DNA of 64,000 nucleotides. Source: Cycloclasticus sp. (GTDB lineage: Bacteria; Pseudomonadota; Gammaproteobacteria; Methylococcales; Cycloclasticaceae). Location: positions 159,288 through 223,287 of the forward strand of contig NVUJ01000001.1 in assembly GCA_002733135.1 (NCBI GenBank). Direction: 5' to 3'. The notes below the pieces were generated by a model. The model did not search any database and was not told the origin of the DNA. It worked only from the letters and a program-made list of their open reading frames with translations. Below, piece after piece: positions 56,183-64,000 of the stretch. Made by a program: the position numbers and the translations under genes. How positions within the stretch are numbered: position 1 is the stretch's first letter; each line of letters starts with the position of its first letter.

Positions 56183-56371
56183 GTGGCTTGGCAAGAACTG
56201 TTTACAGCAGTGGCTTTGGTGCTCATTTTGGAGGGGGTTATTCCTTTTATGAGCCCAGATATATTGCGCAAAACCTATCAGCGGTTAGCAGAAATGGGTG
56301 ATCAAACGGTCCGTATCTCTGGCCTCGTCAGTATGATAGCTGGCGTATTGCTATTAACGTTAGTACGTTAA
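56183..56371 (+). CDS. DUF2065 small membrane protein
   Basis: 62 residues with two hydrophobic helices: AWQELFTAVALVLILEGVIPFM at the start and ISGLVSMIAGVLLLTLVR at the end, joined by SPDILRKTYQRLAEM. DUF2065 members lie after hflC in many gammaproteobacteria (YjeT of E. coli). Start GTG at 56183, 29 bases after hflC. Function is unknown; association with the HflKC/FtsH complex would fit its position (inference). Confidence 0.85.
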   Translation: MAWQELFTAVALVLILEGVIPFMSPDILRKTYQRLAEMGDQTVRISGLVSMIAGVLLLTLVR

Positions 56372-56384
56372 GGTTAACTAACAA

Positions 56385-58899
<2,515 letters not shown>

Positions 58900-58920
58900 A
58901 CAAAATTCAGTATTAATAAA

Positions 58921-58948
58921 AAGGCTCTACGAAAGTAGGGCCTTTTTT
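58921..58948 (+). terminator. Terminator after purA
   Basis: AAGGCTCTAC and GTAGGGCCTT pair (one G:T) around GAAA, with six T residues. It lies 22 bases after the purA stop. Confidence 0.9.
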
Positions 58949-59069
58949 ATGCATATAAGTAACTGTTTTATGAAAAATTGGGTATAAATAAAAGCTGAGC
59001 TTTATATTCTAATGATGGTTAGAAAAATGTATGATGGAAAGAATAACAAATAAATCTGCGGAGAAAAGT

Positions 59070-60689
59070 ATGTCAAATATGGAAAACTACCCAGAGGTTA
59101 AGGCGAGTTTTAAATTAGAAACACCAGAAGTATATAACTTCGGTTTTGATGTTATCGATAAACGAGCTGCGGAAGCAGATAAACTCGCTTTTATAGAAGT
59201 TGATGGTTCAGGCGAAAATATTAAGCGTCATAACTTCAGCGACTTACGGGATATTTCTAACCAATTTGCTAATGGTCTGCTTGATATGGGCGCTGAAAAA
59301 GGCGAGTTGGCCTTTGTGATGATTCCACGTATTTCTGAGTGGTATGCCATTATGATTGGCTGTTGCAAATTAGGTGTGGTCACTATGCCCGGCACTAATT
59401 TATTAACCCCTAAAGACATTGAGTACCGCATTAATCGTTCAAAAGCGACGATGGCGATTGTGACATCGGAGAATGCCGATAAAGTGGATGCGATAAAAAG
59501 CAAATGCCCAACGCTTGAAACGTTAATCGTTATTGGCGATGACCGAGAGGGATGGCATACATTCAAACAACTGACTGAAAATTTTGATACCGCATTAGAC
59601 AAGGCCAAATTAGCACCGAGTAAATCGTCAGATTTAATGATGATTTACTTTACGTCAGGCACGACTGGTATGCCAAAAATGGTAGCAAGAGACAACGCTT
59701 ATGCCCATGCGCATACCATTACCGGCAAATACTGGATGGATTTACAAGAGAATGACATTCATTGGACGCTCTCAGATACAGGTTGGGCAAAAGCCGCGTG
59801 GGGTATGTTGTATTCACCGTGGCAAATGGGCGCAGCAATGGTGTTGTTTAACGGCACAGGGTTTGAGGCAGAATTACATTTGAATTTAATTGAAAAACTG
59901 GGGGTAACGACGTTTTGTGCACCACCAACAGTCTACCGTGTGTTCGCGCAATTGGATTTAGCTCAATATAATTTAAGCTCTATTCGCCATGCGATTGGTG
60001 CAGGCGAACCACTTAACCCCGAAGTGATTAAAATTTGGAAAGAGGCCACGGGTTCTGATATTTATGATGGCTATGGACAAACAGAGACGATTAATATCGT
60101 AGCCAACTACCCTTGCATGCCGGTTAAACCAGGCTCGATGGGCAAACCCGTTCCCGGTGTTAATGTACAAATTGTTGATGAAGATGGCGATATTTGTGCA
60201 GTAGATACCGTCGGTAGCATTGCTATTGAAATCACCGATCCATTACAGCCTGGTATGTTCCCCGGTTATTGGGAAAATGATGCAGCAACGGCTAAATGCT
60301 TTATAAACGGCTGGTACCACACCGGCGATAATGGCACGGTGGATGAAGATGGCTATTTTTGGTTTGTTGGTCGTTCAGATGACATTATTACCTCGTCAGG
60401 CTACAGAATTAGCCCATTTGAAGTTGAAAGTTCATTGTTAGAACATCCAGCGGTGCTTGAGTCTGCCGCCATTGGCAAGCCTGATGAGGCGCGTGGTGAA
60501 ATTGTAAAAGCGTTCATTATTTTGGCCGAAGGCTATAAAGGTACCCCCGAGCTAACCAAAGAAATTCAAACATTCATGAAACAACACACCGCGCCGTATA
60601 AATACCCGCGCGAAATTGAATACGTCGAATCGTTGCCGAAAACCATTTCGGGAAAAATCAGACGTATTGAATTAAGGCAAAACTGTTAG
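59070..60689 (+). CDS. AMP-forming acyl-CoA synthetase (short/medium-chain or aromatic)
   Basis: Activates a carboxylic acid with ATP and CoA. Motifs: YFTSGTTGMPKM (A3), YGQTE (A5), YHTGDNGTVDEDGYFWFVGRSDD (A7-A8 region) and the C-terminal GEIVKAF...TISGKIRRIELR with the catalytic lysine. Architecture fits the ACSM-like medium-chain group and the benzoate-CoA ligase relatives. ATG at 59070 has GGAG 7 bases upstream; an upstream in-frame ATG at 59031 lacks one. It precedes icmF by 9 bases, so the two are co-transcribed. Its acid may be isobutyrate, butyrate or isovalerate (inference). Confidence 0.93.
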   Translation: MSNMENYPEVKASFKLETPEVYNFGFDVIDKRAAEADKLAFIEVDGSGENIKRHNFSDLRDISNQFANGLLDMGAEKGELAFVMIPRISEWYAIMIGCCKLGVVTMPGTNLLTPKDIEYRINRSKATMAIVTSENADKVDAIKSKCPTLETLIVIGDDREGWHTFKQLTENFDTALDKAKLAPSKSSDLMMIYFTSGTTGMPKMVARDNAYAHAHTITGKYWMDLQENDIHWTLSDTGWAKAAWGMLYSPWQMGAAMVLFNGTGFEAELHLNLIEKLGVTTFCAPPTVYRVFAQLDLAQYNLSSIRHAIGAGEPLNPEVIKIWKEATGSDIYDGYGQTETINIVANYPCMPVKPGSMGKPVPGVNVQIVDEDGDICAVDTVGSIAIEITDPLQPGMFPGYWENDAATAKCFINGWYHTGDNGTVDEDGYFWFVGRSDDIITSSGYRISPFEVESSLLEHPAVLESAAIGKPDEARGEIVKAFIILAEGYKGTPELTKEIQTFMKQHTAPYKYPREIEYVESLPKTISGKIRRIELRQNC

Positions 60690-60698
60690 GAGTAAAGC

Positions 60699-63600
60699 AT
60701 GTCAGCAGCACAAGAAAGCGTTATCGACCCACACAAAATAGTTAAATACAAAGCCAAGAACCACGTGCGCTTTGTAACGGCCGCCAGCTTGTTTGACGGC
60801 CACGATGCGGCGATTAATATTATGCGCCGTATTTTGCAATCAACAGGTGTGGAAGTCATTCACTTAGGCCATAACCGCTCTGTGCAAGAAGTAGTAAACG
60901 CGGCGATTCAAGAAGACGTGCACGGTATAGCCATTAGCTCGTATCAAGGAGGCCACGTTGAATACTTTAAGTACATGATTGATCTGCTGAAAGAAAAGGG
61001 CGCGTCGCACATTAAAATATTTGGCGGTGGCGGTGGCGTGATTGTGCCGGAAGAAATTGCCGAGTTACATGCTTACGGCGTATCGCATATCTTCTCACCG
61101 CATGATGGCCAAACGATGCAATTACAAGGCATCATCAATGAGATGATTGAAACTTCGGATTATGATTTGGCGACGAAAGATATTCCCTCAAATTTTGATG
61201 ATTTAACGGCGAATGAATACAAAAATCTAGCGCGTTTAATCACGGGTTTAGATGAAAAAACCGTCTCAGATAAACAAATCATTGCGCTATCAGAAGGCGC
61301 GGCTAAATTTGCTAAAACACCCGTATTGGGCATTACCGGCACAGGCGGTGCGGGCAAGTCATCATTAACGGATGAATTGATACGACGTTTTACATTGGAG
61401 TTGCCAGCGTTAAAAATCGCTATTATTGCAATTGACCCAACCAAACGTAAAACCGGTGGTGCATTACTCGGCGACCGTATTCGCATGAACGCGATTAACC
61501 ACCCGAATATTTATTTCCGTTCTATTGCCACACGTAACACGCAGGGCGAAGTACCAGAAGCGTTGCCTAATATTATTAACGCCTGCAAAGTGTCGGGCTT
61601 TGATTTAATCATCGTTGAAACGCCGGGCATTGGTCAGGGTGATGCGGGCATCGTGCCGTACGTGAATACATCCATGTACGTGATGACACCAGAATTTGGT
61701 GCGGCCAGCCAACTAGAAAAAATTGATATGTTGGACTTTGCTGATTTGGTGGTCATTAATAAATTCGACCGTAAAGGCAGTGAAGACGCGTACCGCGACG
61801 TGAGAAAACAGTATCAACGTAACTTCGAATTATTTATGACGCCAATGGAAGACATGCCGGTATACGGCACCATTGCCTCAAAGTTTAACGACGACGGTGT
61901 CACCGCTTTATACCAAGGTTTATTGAAAACATTTGAAAACAAAGAACTAAATACTTGGGAAGGTGAGTTTTTTGCACCCGTCGAACTTAAACGTTCAACA
62001 ACCAGCAGTTCTATCATTGCTGCAGAACGCCAACGTTATTTAGCCGAAATTGCTGAAGCAGTTCGTGATTACCACAAAACCATTAAAGAACAGGTAACGA
62101 TTGCAAGAGAGCGTCAACAACTTAAAGAGGCCCAGCGTATGTTGGGAGATGAGGTCGTCGTTGAAGGTGCATTTAGCAAACAAATTGCTAAACGTGAAGA
62201 CGCATTAGACCCGCGTTGTAAGCGTTTACTGGAAGTATGGGAAGACATTAAATCAGCCTATAAAAAAGATACCTATATTACGAGTAGTCGGGGCAAAGAG
62301 TCTAAAACAAACATTGCCACGTATTCGCTGTCTGGTACGCGTATTCCAAAAGTCTCAACACCTGTTTATGAAGATGATGGGGAGCAATTGCGGTTCTTAT
62401 TAAAAGAGAATGTGCCGGGTAATTTCCCGTACACAGCGGGTGTGTTTGGCTTTAAGCGAGAAGGCGAAGATCCAGCGCGTATGTTTGCGGGTGAAGGTGA
62501 CCCATTCAGAACCAACCGCCGTTTTAAATTACTGTCTGAAAACTCCGATGCGACCCGTTTATCAACAGCGTTTGATTCAGTGACGTTGTATGGAAATGAC
62601 CCGGGCGTGCGCCCTGATATTTACGGCAAAGTCGGTAACTCAGGCGTATCTATCGCTACCTTGGATGATATGAAAGTATTGTTTGATGGCTTTGATTTGT
62701 GTGCGCCAACCACGTCGGTTTCATTAACCATTAATGGCCCTGCGCCAACCTTGTTGTCATTCTTCTTAAACACAGCGATTGATCAACAATGCGTAAAGTT
62801 TGAGGCGGAAAAAGGGCATTACCCGAACGACACAGAGCGAAACGAGATTAAAGACTGGGCATTAGCCAATGTGCGAGGAACAGTTCAAGCTGATATCCTT
62901 AAAGAAGACCAAGGCCAAAATACCTGTATCTTCTCAACAGAATTCAGCCTGAAAATGATGGGTGATATTCAACAGTATTTCATACGAAAAAAAGTGCGGA
63001 ATTTCTATTCAGTGTCTATCTCGGGCTATCACATAGCCGAAGCAGGCGCGAACCCTATCTCACAATTAGCCTTTACCTTGTCAAACGGATTTACCTACGT
63101 AGAAACCTATTTATCTCGCGGTATGGATATTGATGATTTCGCGGCCAATTTATCATTCTTCTTTTCAAACGGCATGGACCCAGAATATACCGTGATGGGC
63201 CGTGTGGCGCGTCGTATTTGGGCGGTGGCCATGCGCTTTAAATACGGTGCGAATGAACGTTCACAAAAACTAAAATATCATATTCAAACTTCAGGTCGCT
63301 CACTTCATGCGCAGGAGATGGATTTTAACGACATCAGAACCACGCTACAGGCCTTAATAGCGATTAATGATAACTGTAATAGCCTTCACACTAATGCGTA
63401 CGATGAGGCGATTACAACGCCTACAGAAGAATCGGTTCGCCGCGCGATGGCAATTCAACTGATCATCAACAAAGAATACGGTTTAGCAAAGAATGAAAAT
63501 TCATTGCAAGGCTCGTTTATTGTTGATGAATTAACCGACTTAGTAGAAGAAGCCGTATTACGTGAGTTTGAAAGAATCTCAGAACGCGGTGGAGTGTTAG

Positions 63601-63974
63601 GTGCGATGGAAACAGGTTATCAGCGCGGAAAAATTCAAGACGAATCGATGAATTATGAAATGATGAAGCATACGGGTGAACTCCCGATTGTAGGTGTCAA
63701 TACATTTAGAAACCCAAATGAAGATAGCACTGAAACAACGATAGAGTTGGCACGTTCTACAGAAGAAGAGAAACAAAGCCAATTAAGCCGCTTGAACACC
63801 TGTCATAAAGATAATAAAGATAAGGCAGCTCAATCATTAAAAGCGCTTCAAGAAGCAGTGCAAAGTAATGAAAACGTTTTTGACGTATTAATGGAAGCAG
63901 GGCGTTATTGTTCCCTAGGCCAAATTACCGATACCTTCTTTGAAGTGGGTGGTCAATATCGACGTAATATGTAA
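60699..63974 (+). CDS. icmF: Fused isobutyryl-CoA mutase IcmF
   Basis: An adenosylcobalamin enzyme that interconverts isobutyryl-CoA and n-butyryl-CoA. Domain order: B12-binding (about 20-160, DGHDAA with the axial His, SSYQGG), MeaI-type chaperone GTPase (about 200-420, [12 protein letters not shown] from residue 211, NKFD), a linker, and the TIM-barrel mutase (about 540-1091). The specificity residues Phe596 (ARMFAGEG) and Gln740 (EDQGQNTC) occupy the places of Tyr and Arg in methylmalonyl-CoA mutase and match the Phe/Gln pair of IcmF. 1,091 residues, the normal length. Related isovaleryl/pivalyl activity is possible. The final 26 bases of the window hold no gene. Confidence 0.95.
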   Translation: MSAAQESVIDPHKIVKYKAKNHVRFVTAASLFDGHDAAINIMRRILQSTGVEVIHLGHNRSVQEVVNAAIQEDVHGIAISSYQGGHVEYFKYMIDLLKEKGASHIKIFGGGGGVIVPEEIAELHAYGVSHIFSPHDGQTMQLQGIINEMIETSDYDLATKDIPSNFDDLTANEYKNLARLITGLDEKTVSDKQIIALSEGAAKFAKTPVLGITGTGGAGKSSLTDELIRRFTLELPALKIAIIAIDPTKRKTGGALLGDRIRMNAINHPNIYFRSIATRNTQGEVPEALPNIINACKVSGFDLIIVETPGIGQGDAGIVPYVNTSMYVMTPEFGAASQLEKIDMLDFADLVVINKFDRKGSEDAYRDVRKQYQRNFELFMTPMEDMPVYGTIASKFNDDGVTALYQGLLKTFENKELNTWEGEFFAPVELKRSTTSSSIIAAERQRYLAEIAEAVRDYHKTIKEQVTIARERQQLKEAQRMLGDEVVVEGAFSKQIAKREDALDPRCKRLLEVWEDIKSAYKKDTYITSSRGKESKTNIATYSLSGTRIPKVSTPVYEDDGEQLRFLLKENVPGNFPYTAGVFGFKREGEDPARMFAGEGDPFRTNRRFKLLSENSDATRLSTAFDSVTLYGNDPGVRPDIYGKVGNSGVSIATLDDMKVLFDGFDLCAPTTSVSLTINGPAPTLLSFFLNTAIDQQCVKFEAEKGHYPNDTERNEIKDWALANVRGTVQADILKEDQGQNTCIFSTEFSLKMMGDIQQYFIRKKVRNFYSVSISGYHIAEAGANPISQLAFTLSNGFTYVETYLSRGMDIDDFAANLSFFFSNGMDPEYTVMGRVARRIWAVAMRFKYGANERSQKLKYHIQTSGRSLHAQEMDFNDIRTTLQALIAINDNCNSLHTNAYDEAITTPTEESVRRAMAIQLIINKEYGLAKNENSLQGSFIVDELTDLVEEAVLREFERISERGGVLGAMETGYQRGKIQDESMNYEMMKHTGELPIVGVNTFRNPNEDSTETTIELARSTEEEKQSQLSRLNTCHKDNKDKAAQSLKALQEAVQSNENVFDVLMEAGRYCSLGQITDTFFEVGGQYRRNM

Positions 63975-64000
63975 GTAAAGGCTTCGGTTTGTATATGCTA

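Noticed and set aside
59031-59069. Upstream ATG for the acyl-CoA synthetase
   Set aside because: It has no ribosome site; GGAG precedes the ATG at 59070.

Overview
The window reads as a continuous stretch of chromosome from a gammaproteobacterium with about 43-45% G+C. The evidence is gene order: glyA-nrdR-ribDE-ribBA-ribH-nusB-thiL-pgpA, initiator tRNA-rimP-nusA-infB-rbfA-truB-rpsO-pnp, uvrC-pgsA-tRNA-Gly-tRNA-Cys, 4.5S RNA-dnaX-ybaB-recR, amiC-mutL-miaA-hfq-hflXKC and hisZ-purA are all classic gammaproteobacterial neighbourhoods. A Rieske ring-hydroxylating oxygenase at the left edge, a caa3-type oxidase, a DUF1329 protein and a monomeric isocitrate dehydrogenase would suit a marine aromatic-degrading lineage such as Cycloclasticus or a relative. 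That genus guess is inference. I see no insertion sequence, prophage, CRISPR array or integrase, and no gap above about 210 bases without a gene or RNA.

Layout. 1-3.8 kb: a small catabolic cassette with alpha and beta subunits of a Rieske dioxygenase and a glutamine-synthetase-like ligase, the combination known from aniline oxidation. 3.8-7.1 kb (minus strand): an MFS transporter, EttA and a small membrane protein. 7.3-12.9 kb: a secreted, membrane-anchored protein with a predicted N-terminal histidine, followed by a caa3 cytochrome c oxidase operon with two subunit III-like genes. 13.0-20.4 kb: one-carbon and riboflavin synthesis, NrdR, NusB, ThiL and PgpA. 20.4-29.5 kb: initiator tRNA and the transcription/translation operon through pnp, then phaR. 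29.5-34.6 kb: uvrC, pgsA, two tRNAs and isocitrate dehydrogenase. 34.7-39.4 kb: DUF1329 protein, a degenerate GGDEF protein divergent from a RegB/RegA redox two-component pair, and a radical SAM protein. 39.5-46.8 kb: 4.5S RNA, dnaX, ybaB, recR, hinT, rsgA, a small cytochrome c, an M48 protease, orn and queG. 46.9-58.9 kb: nnrD, tsaE, amiC, mutL, miaA, hfq, hflX, hflK, hflC, a DUF2065 protein, hisZ and purA. 59.0-64 kb: an acyl-CoA synthetase and the fused isobutyryl-CoA mutase IcmF.

How the parts may work together. The cassette at the left edge would glutamylate an amine and then dioxygenate the ring, but the reductase is not in the window. RegBA, with a RegA-box-like site in its own promoter region, is a plausible regulator of the respiratory genes, though no such site was seen before the oxidase operon. 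The synthetase/IcmF pair would activate a short branched acid and rearrange its carbon skeleton. The points most worth a second look are the Rieske/ligase cassette, the predicted N-terminal-histidine protein before the oxidase, the nine-A slippage site in dnaX, the double terminator between the initiator tRNA and rimP-nusA, and the RegA-box-like site before regB.
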